Positions 47,031-55,885 are shown, counted from the stretch's first letter. The stretch: 64,000 nt of DNA from JBGTFE01 sp036403235 (GCA_036403235.1 DASWRI010000067.1:62001-126000), one strand, 5' to 3'. The notes: generated by a model from the sequence alone, not told the origin. Translations and numbers: made by a program.

Positions 47031-47582
47031 GTGGCTCAAGCTATTCTAAATCGCATTGCAGAAGGCGACAAATCAGCCGTTCAGGAGTGTCTGAAAACTT
47101 TCGGCGGTCTGGTCTGGTCGCTCGCGCGGAGAATGTGTCCGAACAAGGAGGACGCCGAAGACGCGGTGCAGGAGATTTTTATCGATATTTGGAAAAACGC
47201 CCAACGTTTTGATGCGGCCCAGGCATCTGAAACAACGTTTGTGGCGATGATTGCGCGAAGGCGTCTGATTGACCGCTTGCGAAAAACGAGCCGTCAGCCG
47301 AACATCGACTCGTTTGAAGATATTCTGGCCGAACCGTCCGAGAGCACAGACAAACATATTCAGCTTTCGGTCGAAGCCAAACAGGCCGCCGAAGCGATGA
47401 AACAGCTTCGGCCGGAACAGCGGCAGATTCTTCATCTTTCGATTATTCAGGGCTTTTCGCATCAGGAAATCGCCGACGCTTTGCAGATGCCGCTCGGCAC
47501 CGTCAAAACCCACGCCCGGCGCGGCCTCATTCAGGTTAGAGAGATTTTAGGATTGGAAATTAAAAAGGAGGCGCAGACATGA
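47031..47582 (+). CDS. ECF-type RNA polymerase sigma factor
   Basis: 183 residues from GTG 47031, with AGGA 10 nt upstream. Region 2 is seen in KTFGGLVWSLARRMCPNKED...AVQEIFIDIWKNAQ (about 23-60) and region 4 in LRPEQRQILHLSIIQGFSHQ followed by EIADALQMPLGTVKTHARRG (about 130-175). It is of the SigK-like kind and is coupled by a 4-nt overlap to an RskA-type anti-sigma gene, the usual pair for signal-controlled sigma release. Confidence 0.92.
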   Translation: MAQAILNRIAEGDKSAVQECLKTFGGLVWSLARRMCPNKEDAEDAVQEIFIDIWKNAQRFDAAQASETTFVAMIARRRLIDRLRKTSRQPNIDSFEDILAEPSESTDKHIQLSVEAKQAAEAMKQLRPEQRQILHLSIIQGFSHQEIADALQMPLGTVKTHARRGLIQVREILGLEIKKEAQT

Positions 47583-48409
47583 ACGAATTAGAAAAAGAAA
47601 AAATGCTCGACCTCCTTATTGCGCAGGCAACTAACGGTTTATCCGCCGACGAGGCAAGCGAATTACAAAAACTTGAAAAAGAATTTCCCGAGCTGGCCAA
47701 TGACGACTCGTTCGAGCTCGCCGCCGCCGGCTTCTCGATGGCAAATCTCGATGTGAGCGAGCCAATGCCTGACGCTTTGCAGGCAAAGATTTTAGCCGGC
47801 GCCGATAAATTTTTTGGCGCGGAAAAAGCGGAAACGAAAGAGCCGGAAGAATTTCAAAAAACTTTTGCTTTCGAATCGCCGAAGCGTTCCGTTCTGCAAT
47901 GGCTCGGCTGGGCGTTTGCCGCTGTGGCCTGCGTCGCGCTCGGAATTAATTTGTGGCTGACTCGCTCAAATCCGCAGATTCAGACAGTCTATGTTCAGGC
48001 GAGCCCGACACCGCCGACGCCGATGCCGCAGCAGCGCGAACAGATTCTGGCCGCGTCCGACGCGGTTCAGACGAAGCTGGCGAATCCGAAAAATCCGAAC
48101 GAAATCGTCGGAGACGTCGTCTGGAGCGATTCAAAGCAGAAAGGTTTCGTGCGGCTGCGCGGCGTGCCGGTCAACGATAAAACCAAAGAGCAGTACCAGC
48201 TCTGGATTGTCGCCGCCAATCAAAACCAGAAAACTCCGGTTGACGGAGGCGTGTTTGACGTCGGCGAAAACGGCGAAGTCATCATCCCGATTGACGCGAA
48301 AGTAAAAGTTCAAAACCCGGCGGCGTTTGTGGTAACGGCCGAAAAGCCCGGCGGCGTCGTCGTCTCCGAAGGGCAAAAAGTAATGGCAATCGGCAAGATT
48401 CAGGCTTAA
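47579..48409 (+). CDS. RskA-family anti-sigma factor
   Basis: 276 residues. A cytoplasmic N-terminal sigma-binding part (about 1-100: LLIAQATNGLSADEASELQK), one membrane helix (about 112-130, LGWAFAAVACVALGINLWL), and an extracytoplasmic RskA-like beta domain (about 165-275: VGDVVWSDSKQKGFVRLRG, YQLWIVAANQNQKTPVDGGV). It holds the upstream sigma factor inactive until an envelope signal triggers its proteolysis. It overlaps the sigma gene by 4 nt. Confidence 0.88.
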   Translation: MNELEKEKMLDLLIAQATNGLSADEASELQKLEKEFPELANDDSFELAAAGFSMANLDVSEPMPDALQAKILAGADKFFGAEKAETKEPEEFQKTFAFESPKRSVLQWLGWAFAAVACVALGINLWLTRSNPQIQTVYVQASPTPPTPMPQQREQILAASDAVQTKLANPKNPNEIVGDVVWSDSKQKGFVRLRGVPVNDKTKEQYQLWIVAANQNQKTPVDGGVFDVGENGEVIIPIDAKVKVQNPAAFVVTAEKPGGVVVSEGQKVMAIGKIQA

Positions 48410-48425
48410 ATAATCAAAATCTAAC

Positions 48426-48461
48426 AAAAACGGGCGTAATAGTTTGATAACGCCCGTTTTT
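48426..48461 (+). terminator. Rho-independent terminator
   Basis: AAAAACGGGCGT (48426-48437) pairs with ACGCCCGTTTTT (48450-48461). It closes the sigma/anti-sigma operon. Confidence 0.9.
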
Positions 48462-48532
48462 CGTTTGTAGTTTCGCCGCGCGTTTTTTAAAATATTCGAT
48501 AGATAAATTTTTCAGAATAAAAGGAGACTGCT

Positions 48533-51325
48533 ATGAGCATCAGAAAGGGATTGGTTTCTTTACTCGTTCTTTTTTCACTTATGTCAATGATTGTACCGGC
48601 ACAGACCGGCGATAAACTGCCCCCGATTAAATATACCGAATTTACGTTAAAAAACGGGCTGCGCGTGATTATGCACGAAGACCATTCGACGCCGATTGTC
48701 GCGGTCAACGTCTGGTATCACGTCGGCTCGAAAAACGAAGTCGCGGGCAAGACGGGCTTTGCGCATCTTTTCGAGCATATGATGTTTCAGGGCTCGAAAA
48801 GCTACAACGATAATTATATGAAGCCGCTCGACGACGTCGGCGCAAATCTGAACGGCTCGACCAACACCGACCGGACGAATTATTACGAAGTCGTGCCGTC
48901 GAATTTTTTAGAATTAGCGCTTTTTATGGAATCCGGCCGAATGGGCGGGCTGCTCGATGCGATGACGCAGGAAAAGCTCGATAACCAGCGCGACGTCGTC
49001 AAAAACGAGCGTCGTCAGAATTACGACAACCAGCCTTACGGAACGGCGAGCGAGAAAATCGCCGAAATCATCTACCCGAAAGACCATCCGTATCACTGGC
49101 TGACCATCGGTTCGATGGAAGATTTAACGGTCGCTTCGCAGGACGACGTCAAGGCGTTTTTCCGCCAGTATTACGTGCCGAATAACGCGTCCCTCGTCAT
49201 CGCCGGAGATTTTAATCCGAAAACGGCCAGAAAAATGGTCGAAAAATATTTCGGCCCGATTCAAAAAGGCGGAAATATCGTCCGCCCGAATCCGCCCGTC
49301 CCGAAAATGGACGGCGTCATTCGCAAAGTTTTTGAAGATTCGGTGCAGCTGCCCAGACTTTATCTCGTCTGGCACACCGTTCCGCAGGGCGACAAGGACG
49401 AGGCGGCGCTCGATATGCTGGCTTCGATTCTCTCGAACGGGCGCGGCTCGCGCCTGCAAAGCAAGCTCGTCTATGACAAGCAAATCGTGCAGGACGTTTT
49501 CGCCTCGCACCCGACCGGAGAAATTGCCGGGACGTTTCGCATAACCGCGACGGCGCGGCCGCAAAAATCGCTCGACGAAATCGAACAGGAAATAAATCTG
49601 GAAGTCGAGCGCATCAAAAAAGAGCCGCCGACGGCCGAAGAAGTTTCGCGCGCCTTGAATCGTATCGAATCGCAGACGATTTTCGGTTTGCAGACCGTTC
49701 TCGGCAAAGCCGATTCGATGAATTCGAACGCGACGTTTTTCGGCAAGCCCGATATGTTTCAGCAGCAGCTCGACGAATATCGACGCGTCACGCCCGCCGA
49801 AATCACGCGCGTCGCCAACCAGTATCTGCAGGCCAATCACCTTGTCATGAGCATCGTTCCGCGCAAAGACAAGGCGGCTTCGCAAGCGAACAGCGCGGCC
49901 AACACGCCGACTTCGACCAAGAAAAAAGAAAAATCAACCGTCGATTACTCGCAAAATCTGCCGAAAGGCGGAGCCGACCCGAAATTTGCGCTGCCGCCGA
50001 TTGAAAAACAGAAGCTTTCAAACGGTCTCGAAGTATGGCTCGTTCGCCGTTCGGAGCTTCCGATAGTTTCGATGAATATGGTTTTCAAAACGGGCGGAAC
50101 GGTTGACCCGAGCGGAAAATCCGGTCTCGCTTCGATGACGTCGAGCCTGCTCAACAGCGGCACGAAAACGCGCTCGGCGGTCGATATTTCCAATCAATTG
50201 TCCGACATCGGCGCGAATCTCGGCACGGGTTCGAGCTGGGATTCGGCCAACGTCTCAATCCAGACTTTGACGAAAAATTTCGACAAAGCGCTCGATATTT
50301 TCTCGGACGTTATCGTCAACCCGACGTTTCCCGACACCGAACTGGAAAATCTCCGCCGCCGCTCGCTCGTCGCGCTTCAACAGCGCAAAGACAACCCGAA
50401 CGCGATTGCGAGTATCGTTTACAACTCTTTGCTCTACGGCAAAAATCATCCTTACGGAAACGTTCTGACCGGCGATGAAACTTCCATCAAAGCGTTCAAG
50501 CAATCGGATTTGACCGGCTTTTACCAGGCGTATTATCGCCCGAACAACGCCGTTCTGCTGGTCGTCGGCGACGCTAATATGACGACGCTCAAACCGAAGC
50601 TCGAACGCGCGTTTAGCGGCTGGAAGTCGGCGACCGTTCCGACGGCGACCGTTCCCGCTCCGGCGGAATTTACCAAACCGGGAATTTATCTCGTCGATAA
50701 ACCCGGCGCGGCGCAGTCGGTTATCAATATCGGTCAGGTCGGCGTGTCGCGCGATAATCCCGATTATTACGCGATTCAGGTGATGAATTCTATCCTGGGC
50801 GGCGGCGGCTCGGCGCGTTTGTTTATGAATCTGCGCGAAGACAAAGGCTACACATACGGCGCTTACAGCGGCTTTGCAATGCGGCGCGGCGCAGGGCCTT
50901 TCACGGCTTCGGCCGGCGTGCAGACGGCCGTCACGAAAGAATCCGTCATCGAGTTTATGAAGGAATTAAACGGCATTCGCGGCGGGATTCCGATTTCCGA
51001 AAAGGAATTTGAAGCCAACAAACAAAGTTTGATTCGGAGCTTCCCGAGCGGTTTCGAAACCAACGGGCAAGTTGCCGGCGCTCTTTCGACATTGGTTACA
51101 TACGGCTTGCCTGATACGTATTACAACGACTTTATCAGAAATATCAACGCCGTCACGATGGCCGACGTCAATCGTGTGGCGAACAAATATCTGACGCCCG
51201 ACAAGATGGCCATCGTCATCGTCGGCGATAAAGCCGTAATCGAGCCGCGCCTGCGCGAAATCGAGATGCTCGGCAAATCGATTACGTTTCTCGACACCGA
51301 AGGCAATCCGGTAAGAGTCGAGTAA
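48533..51325 (+). CDS. Tandem M16-family zinc metallopeptidase
   Basis: 930 residues: signal peptide (about 1-24), then two M16 peptidase modules. The first has the inverted zinc motif HLFEH at 78-82 and a downstream ENERRQN-like third ligand region near 155, so it is probably active. The second (about 490-930, beginning KLSNGLEVWLVRRSELP) keeps the fold but has no HxxEH (SGLASMTSSLLNSGT there) and is likely structural, as usual for this family; its R/Y pair may be in GGSARLFMNLREDKGYTYGA. It degrades peptides in the periplasm. The ATG follows AAAGGAG. A strong terminator follows. Confidence 0.92.
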   Translation: MSIRKGLVSLLVLFSLMSMIVPAQTGDKLPPIKYTEFTLKNGLRVIMHEDHSTPIVAVNVWYHVGSKNEVAGKTGFAHLFEHMMFQGSKSYNDNYMKPLDDVGANLNGSTNTDRTNYYEVVPSNFLELALFMESGRMGGLLDAMTQEKLDNQRDVVKNERRQNYDNQPYGTASEKIAEIIYPKDHPYHWLTIGSMEDLTVASQDDVKAFFRQYYVPNNASLVIAGDFNPKTARKMVEKYFGPIQKGGNIVRPNPPVPKMDGVIRKVFEDSVQLPRLYLVWHTVPQGDKDEAALDMLASILSNGRGSRLQSKLVYDKQIVQDVFASHPTGEIAGTFRITATARPQKSLDEIEQEINLEVERIKKEPPTAEEVSRALNRIESQTIFGLQTVLGKADSMNSNATFFGKPDMFQQQLDEYRRVTPAEITRVANQYLQANHLVMSIVPRKDKAASQANSAANTPTSTKKKEKSTVDYSQNLPKGGADPKFALPPIEKQKLSNGLEVWLVRRSELPIVSMNMVFKTGGTVDPSGKSGLASMTSSLLNSGTKTRSAVDISNQLSDIGANLGTGSSWDSANVSIQTLTKNFDKALDIFSDVIVNPTFPDTELENLRRRSLVALQQRKDNPNAIASIVYNSLLYGKNHPYGNVLTGDETSIKAFKQSDLTGFYQAYYRPNNAVLLVVGDANMTTLKPKLERAFSGWKSATVPTATVPAPAEFTKPGIYLVDKPGAAQSVINIGQVGVSRDNPDYYAIQVMNSILGGGGSARLFMNLREDKGYTYGAYSGFAMRRGAGPFTASAGVQTAVTKESVIEFMKELNGIRGGIPISEKEFEANKQSLIRSFPSGFETNGQVAGALSTLVTYGLPDTYYNDFIRNINAVTMADVNRVANKYLTPDKMAIVIVGDKAVIEPRLREIEMLGKSITFLDTEGNPVRVE

Positions 51326-51343
51326 AATCGACAAAATAAAAAC

Positions 51344-51380
51344 AAAAAGGGGCAAAGTTTTCGGGCTTTGCCCCTTTTTT
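51344..51380 (+). terminator. Rho-independent terminator of the M16 gene
   Basis: AAAAAGGGGCAAAG (51344-51357) pairs with CTTTGCCCCTTTTTT (51366-51380). It starts 19 nt after the stop. Confidence 0.92.
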
Positions 51381-51408
51381 ATTGAAGAATTTTGATTAAA
51401 AACAATTC

Positions 51409-51597
51409 CGCAATACTCAAAAGCCTTTTCGGAATACTCTGAAAACATTTCGGAGCACTCTGGAAACGCTTCCGAGCACTCTGGAAACATTTCGGAGTAC
51501 TCCGAAAACACTTCCGAGTGCTCTGAAACGCTTTCAGAGCACTCGGAAAACGTTTCAGACGCCTCCGGAAAAACTTTTGAGTGCTCCGAAAATATTT
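51409..51597. repeat. Tandem array of 21-bp palindromic units (array 2)
   Basis: Nine units start at 51409, 51430, 51451, 51472, 51493, 51514, 51535, 51556 and 51577, exactly 21 bp apart. The consensus is CGGAGYACTCYGAAAACRYTT; its centre is self-complementary, and the unit at 51493 (TTTCGGAGTACTCCGAAA) is a perfect palindrome. The array fills the space between the M16 terminator and the start of an ECF sigma operon. Confidence 0.9.
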
Positions 51598-51646
51598 TTT
51601 TGAATATTTTTCCTGCTTTGCGGATACGTTATTATGAGTGGCAAAT

Positions 51647-52159
51647 ATGGATGATGCAGCGGCAATCGAAAAAGTTCAGAACGGCGAGCGCGAAGCGTTT
51701 CGCTATCTGGTCGAAAGCTATCAAAATCAGGCCGTCGTGCACGCCGTCGCCATTCTGAGAAATCGTGAAGACGCCGAGGACGCGGCGCAGGACGCATTTA
51801 TAGATGCTTTCCGCGCGCTCAAAAATTTTGACAAAACGCGCAGGTTTTACCCCTGGTTTTATGTTCTGCTCCGCAATCGCTGTTATAAAACGGCGGCGAA
51901 ACGACACGAAACCGAAACGGTCGAAGAGATGGAAATCATCGCGCCGCAGACAGGTTTGCCGCGCGAGGAACAAATTGCGCTCGAAGCGGCGCTCGCCCGT
52001 CTATCCGGCGAAGACCGCGAAATCATTACTTTGAAATATCTCGACGGTCTCTCCTACGACGAGCTTTCGCGCCTTTTGGAAATTCCGCGCGGAACGGTGA
52101 TGAGCCGACTTTTTTACGCGCGCCGCGCGATGCAGGCAAATTTGGAGAAAAAGCTATGA
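51647..52159 (+). CDS. ECF-type RNA polymerase sigma factor
   Basis: 170 residues from ATG 51647 (an in-frame GTG lies three codons earlier). Region 2 is seen in AFRYLVESYQNQAVVHAVAI and ILRNREDAEDAAQDAFIDAF; region 4 in LSGEDREIITLKYLDGLSYD and ELSRLLEIPRGTVMSRLFYA. It overlaps the following zinc-finger anti-sigma gene by 4 nt. The nine-unit palindromic array sits directly upstream and is a candidate control region for this operon. Confidence 0.92.
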   Translation: MDDAAAIEKVQNGEREAFRYLVESYQNQAVVHAVAILRNREDAEDAAQDAFIDAFRALKNFDKTRRFYPWFYVLLRNRCYKTAAKRHETETVEEMEIIAPQTGLPREEQIALEAALARLSGEDREIITLKYLDGLSYDELSRLLEIPRGTVMSRLFYARRAMQANLEKKL

Positions 52160-52584
52160 GAAAGGAAAACTGCGAAGAAATTTTAATGGCGCTGATGGCC
52201 GTTTTCGACGGCGAAACGACCGAATACACGCCCGAACAGTTAAACGCACACACGGCAAACTGCGCCGGCTGCCGCGCGGAAATCGACGAGCTGCAGAACA
52301 CTTTTGCGTTGCTCAAAAACCAGGAGCGCCGCGAGCAAAACGTAAATTTATGGTCGTCGATTGAACCGCAAATCGAAACGGAAAAGCAAACAAACTGGCG
52401 GCCGTTTGCCTTTCTCGGCGTGTTTCTCGTCGTCTATAAACTTCTGGAAATGATTCCCGCGAGCGATTTCGGATTCGTTTTTAAAATCGTGCCGCTGGTT
52501 GTCGTCATCGCTTTGTTTGTTTTTCTGAAGGAAAACCCGTTCAGAATCAATACCGAGCTTGTTTGGAGAAATGAATATGAATAG
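52156..52584 (+). CDS. Zinc-finger (zf-HC2) anti-sigma factor
   Basis: 142 residues. The ZAS/zf-HC2 motif H-x3-C-x2-C is present as His32, Cys36 and Cys39 (AHTANCAGC), with an upstream Cys6 as possible fourth ligand. Two membrane helices lie at about 76-92 and 97-116. It binds and inhibits the ECF sigma factor encoded just upstream (4-nt overlap). The short tail after the second helix leaves little extracytoplasmic domain, suggesting a membrane or cytoplasmic redox signal. Confidence 0.85.
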   Translation: MRKENCEEILMALMAVFDGETTEYTPEQLNAHTANCAGCRAEIDELQNTFALLKNQERREQNVNLWSSIEPQIETEKQTNWRPFAFLGVFLVVYKLLEMIPASDFGFVFKIVPLVVVIALFVFLKENPFRINTELVWRNEYE

Positions 52585-52888
52585 TGAAACAAAAGATTTT
52601 GTCGTTTTAGGACAAAAATACGCTTTTGCGACCGCTTCGCTGATACTCGGCATTAGCTGTTTCGTCAATCTGCTGGGGCTCGAAAAAGCGATTCTGGCGA
52701 TTGTGTTCGCGTGGCTCGCATTGCGGAAAAAGCCCGAGCCCGTTTTGACGGAACATCGCGTCTGGGCAAAAACCGGCTTGATTCTGGGCATTCTGCCGCT
52801 GATTATTCTGCCCGTGATAATTATCATATATTTTGACCGCGTGCTCGAAATTATCGAGCTTTTATCAAAATTGAACGGCGGTAGATAG
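52577..52888 (+). CDS. Small membrane protein (DUF4190-like)
   Basis: 103 residues from ATG 52577, chosen because GGAGA (52565-52569) is 7 nt upstream; an in-frame ATG at 52571 is too close. Two membrane segments (about 14-42 and 60-85) with a short charged loop resemble the DUF4190 style (LGISCFVNLLGLEKAILAIV, then LALRKKPEP). It overlaps the anti-sigma gene by 8 nt, so it belongs to the sigma operon. Function unknown. Confidence 0.65.
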   Translation: MNSETKDFVVLGQKYAFATASLILGISCFVNLLGLEKAILAIVFAWLALRKKPEPVLTEHRVWAKTGLILGILPLIILPVIIIIYFDRVLEIIELLSKLNGGR

Positions 52889-52898
52889 AGGAAAAAAA

Positions 52899-54314
52899 AT
52901 GAAAAATTTAATTTATTGCGCATTGATTTTAATCGTTTCTGTCTTGCCCGCTTTCGGACAGGCGGGCGCGAGCGCCGAAGGAAAATGGCTCGGCACGCTC
53001 GAATTCAACGGAGTAAGCTTGCGGCTCGCGCTCAAAGTCGCCAAAGAAGCGGGCGGCTCTCTGACGGCGACGTTTGACAGCATCGACCAGGGCGCGACCA
53101 ATTTGACCATCGAAACTTTCACGCAGAAAGACAAAGCGGTGAGCTTCGAAGCCCCGAAATACGGTTTGAGCTACGAAGGCACGATAAACGAAAAAGGAGA
53201 CGAAATAACGGGAACTTTCAAGCAGGGCGCAGGCTCGCAGGTGCTCGTTTTCCGGCGCATCAACGAGCTTCCGAAAATCAATCGCCCGCAGGACCCGCAA
53301 AAGCCTTACCCGTATAACGAGGAGGACGTCTCTTACAAAAACACGAAAGACGATGTCAGGCTCGCCGGAACGCTGACCACGCCGCGCGGCGAAGGACGCT
53401 TTCCGGCCGTCATCCTGATAACCGGAAGCGGCGGGCAGGACCGCAACGAAACCGTCGCCGGACATCACCCGTTTCTCGTTCTGGCCGATTATTTGACGAG
53501 AAAAGGCATCGCCGTTTTGCGCGTCGATGATAGAGGAATCGGCGGCTCCGATGCGGGCTTGCCGAATTTCACGAGCGAAAGTTTTGCCGGAGACGTTCTG
53601 GCCGGAGTCGAATATCTGAAAACCAGAAAGGAAATTAATCCGAAACAAATCGGCTTAATCGGCCACAGCGAAGGCGGAATGATTGCGCCGATGGTCGCCG
53701 CAAGTTCAAAAGACGTCGCGTTTATCGTTTTGCTGGCCGGCCTCGGGCAAACCGGCGCGGACGTGATTTACACGCAGACCGATTTGCTCAACCGGGCGGG
53801 CGGCGCGAGCGAATTTGTTACCGCTCAGACGATAAAAATCTTGAAAAATGTGGCGGCGATTTTGAAAGACGTGCCGGATAATAAACGCGCCGAACAAAAA
53901 ATCGACGAAATGCTGGCCGCACAATCGGGCGAATTTAGCACCGAGCAGAAAAAAGAATTCGCGCCCGCCGAAGCGTCAATCAAAGCGCAGATTCCGATGT
54001 ATGTTTCCTCCTGGTTTCGCTATTTTATCGCTTACGACCCGCGCCCGACGCTGCAAAAAGTCAAAACTCCCGTTCTCGCTCTCAACGGCGAAAACGATTT
54101 GCAGGTCGCATATAAGGAAAATCTCGGCTTAATCGAGGCCGGACTCAAAGCCGGCGGAAACAAAGACGTGACGGTTAAATCCTTCCCGAAACTCAATCAT
54201 CTTTTCCAGACGAGCGGGACCGGACTGCTCAGCGAATACGAAAAAATCGAGGAAACAATGTCGCCCGTCGTTCTGGAAACGATTGCCGACTGGATTTTGA
54301 AACGCACGAAATAG
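52899..54314 (+). CDS. Secreted alpha/beta hydrolase
   Basis: 471 residues. Signal peptide (about 1-20), a lipocalin-like N-terminal beta domain (about 27-120: GKWLGTLEFNGVSLRLALKV), then an alpha/beta hydrolase: oxyanion region LITGSGGQDRNE, nucleophile Ser in LIGHSEGGMIAPMVA (about 252), Asp in LNGENDLQVAYKE and His in KLNHLFQTS. The AGGACG-free N-terminal domain arrangement matches a family of exported dienelactone-hydrolase/prolyl-peptidase-like enzymes. It starts 10 nt after the DUF4190-like gene, so it may be the effector of the sigma operon. Substrate unknown. Confidence 0.82.
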   Translation: MKNLIYCALILIVSVLPAFGQAGASAEGKWLGTLEFNGVSLRLALKVAKEAGGSLTATFDSIDQGATNLTIETFTQKDKAVSFEAPKYGLSYEGTINEKGDEITGTFKQGAGSQVLVFRRINELPKINRPQDPQKPYPYNEEDVSYKNTKDDVRLAGTLTTPRGEGRFPAVILITGSGGQDRNETVAGHHPFLVLADYLTRKGIAVLRVDDRGIGGSDAGLPNFTSESFAGDVLAGVEYLKTRKEINPKQIGLIGHSEGGMIAPMVAASSKDVAFIVLLAGLGQTGADVIYTQTDLLNRAGGASEFVTAQTIKILKNVAAILKDVPDNKRAEQKIDEMLAAQSGEFSTEQKKEFAPAEASIKAQIPMYVSSWFRYFIAYDPRPTLQKVKTPVLALNGENDLQVAYKENLGLIEAGLKAGGNKDVTVKSFPKLNHLFQTSGTGLLSEYEKIEETMSPVVLETIADWILKRTK

Positions 54315-54335
54315 ATTTTCACCATCGGCTCCGCA

Positions 54336-54382
54336 AGACAGAGGCACAGAGATTTTTTTAATATTTCTCTGTGCCTCTGTCT
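54336..54382. repeat. CACAGAG-family hairpin in a convergent gap
   Basis: AGACAGAGGCACAGAGA (54336-54352) pairs perfectly with TCTCTGTGCCTCTGTCT (54366-54382) around a T-rich loop; an outer TCACCAT/ATGGTGA adds a further paired segment. It lies between the hydrolase and the VanX/OXA fusion gene. Confidence 0.9.
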
Positions 54383-54401
54383 CTCTATGGTGAGTTATTT
54401 C

Positions 54402-55817
54402 CTAATCGATAATCTGCAAGCTTTTCAAAATATTTCTGGTAATCGTTTTTCGCTTTTCCGAGTCGGCGAAATTTTTCATATCCATTTCGAGCGCGAAAAA
54501 ATACGCGTTCTGCTCGCGCTCGACATAGCCGACCCACCAGCCGATTTGCGGCGTGAACGCGTCCGACCAGCCGGTTTTCGAGCGAATCGTGTATTTGTCG
54601 GTTTTCTCCGTAATCATAATTTCCTTGACAAGGTCGATTGAACGCTGCGAAAACGGCAGATTGTTTTCGTAAAGCCGTATGAGAAGCTCGACCTGCTCTT
54701 TCGGCGTCACGCGCAAATCGCCGTTTATCCAGTAAGCGTCGCCGAAACCGTTCGTGCTCCGGTTGCCGTAGCCGACCGCATCGTAATATTTCTGCATTTT
54801 TTCGCGCCCGAGACGCTTTGAAGCTTCGACGAAAAACCAGTAGGCCGAAACCTGAAAAGCCGTGCGCAGATTGTGGTCTTTGTTCCAGTCGGGCGAAAAA
54901 CGCTTGACGCCGTCCCATTTGAAAATTTCGTTTTCGTCTTTGACCGCGCCCGAATCGAGAAAAATGAGCGAGTGGATGATTTTTGAAGTCGAAGCCGGAA
55001 CAAATCCCTGATTCATCCGCTCGCGGTCGTAAATCATAAATTTATTCCGGCGCAAATCGTAAACGACGATTCCGCCCGAAGCGCGCTCGGCGTCGAAAAA
55101 CTTTTTCCAATCCGCTCTTTCTTCGATTTTGGCGTCCGCCAATCGCGTCTTGACGTCGCCGATGGCCGCAAACGGAATGTCGTAAATCGCGTAAGACTGC
55201 CAGTCTTTGTAATCGAAATGCCACCACTCGTTCGCGTTGACGGTGAAACCTTCGGCTTCCATCAACTGCCGGAGCAAGTCGCGATTGGCGCGTTCCGCTT
55301 CCGTTCCGCCCTTGTAATCGGGCGAAGCGCGCTCGGTAAATTCGTCAAAATCCGAAGGCATCGGGACGAGTTTGCCGGTCTGCAAATCGTAAAGGCTCAA
55401 ATCGACCGCGCAGCCGCGATTATGGCGCGACCCTTTGGCCGGGTCGGCGACAAATTTTTTCTGGTCTTCGCGGACGACTTCCCAGAAAAGCTTTGTAATC
55501 GCCCACGGCCGATAGCCGTCAAAAATGACAAGGCCGAGTCCCTGTTTTTTCAGTTTTTCGTGAACTCGCAGAACGGCTTCGGCGGCCGGTCGCTGCAAAA
55601 ACGCGCGGGCTTCCGGGTAGACGACTTTGCCGACGAAGTTATCCGTCCGGGCGTAGCGAATATCGAGTTTTATGGTTTTATCGAGTTTGATGAGTTCGAG
55701 CAAATCAGCCTCACGTTTGTTTTCTTCTTTCGGCGGCGTAACCTGAGCCGCTGCGCACGAAGAAAAAAGAATAAAACAAAAAAGATACGCCGTAAATCTT
55801 AGAAAATGTTTTTTCAT
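54402..55817 (-). CDS. VanX-like D,D-dipeptidase fused to a class D beta-lactamase domain
   Basis: 471 residues. A lipobox LFSSC (Cys21) predicts a lipoprotein. Residues about 35-215 are an M15D (VanX/DdpX) D-Ala-D-Ala dipeptidase with all key residues: DGYRP with Arg103, zinc ligands His132 and Asp139 in SRHNRGCAVD, and Glu197/His200 in EWWHF. Residues about 232-471 form a penicillin-recognising domain of class D type: Ser276-x-x-Lys279 (STSK), SAY at 324-326 in the SxV position, YGN at 350-352, KTG at 414-416 and the GWWVGY strand. Both halves look catalytically complete. The combination suggests cell-wall precursor trimming plus beta-lactam hydrolysis or sensing. It is alone, convergent with the hydrolase gene. 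Confidence 0.88.
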   Translation of the reverse strand: MKKHFLRFTAYLFCFILFSSCAAAQVTPPKEENKREADLLELIKLDKTIKLDIRYARTDNFVGKVVYPEARAFLQRPAAEAVLRVHEKLKKQGLGLVIFDGYRPWAITKLFWEVVREDQKKFVADPAKGSRHNRGCAVDLSLYDLQTGKLVPMPSDFDEFTERASPDYKGGTEAERANRDLLRQLMEAEGFTVNANEWWHFDYKDWQSYAIYDIPFAAIGDVKTRLADAKIEERADWKKFFDAERASGGIVVYDLRRNKFMIYDRERMNQGFVPASTSKIIHSLIFLDSGAVKDENEIFKWDGVKRFSPDWNKDHNLRTAFQVSAYWFFVEASKRLGREKMQKYYDAVGYGNRSTNGFGDAYWINGDLRVTPKEQVELLIRLYENNLPFSQRSIDLVKEIMITEKTDKYTIRSKTGWSDAFTPQIGWWVGYVEREQNAYFFALEMDMKNFADSEKRKTITRNILKSLQIID

Positions 55818-55885
55818 ATTTCAGCCGAATTTATAAACGGATTGTTTGAAAACGCAGAGCAAAATAAGTTATTCTTTTAGAGATT

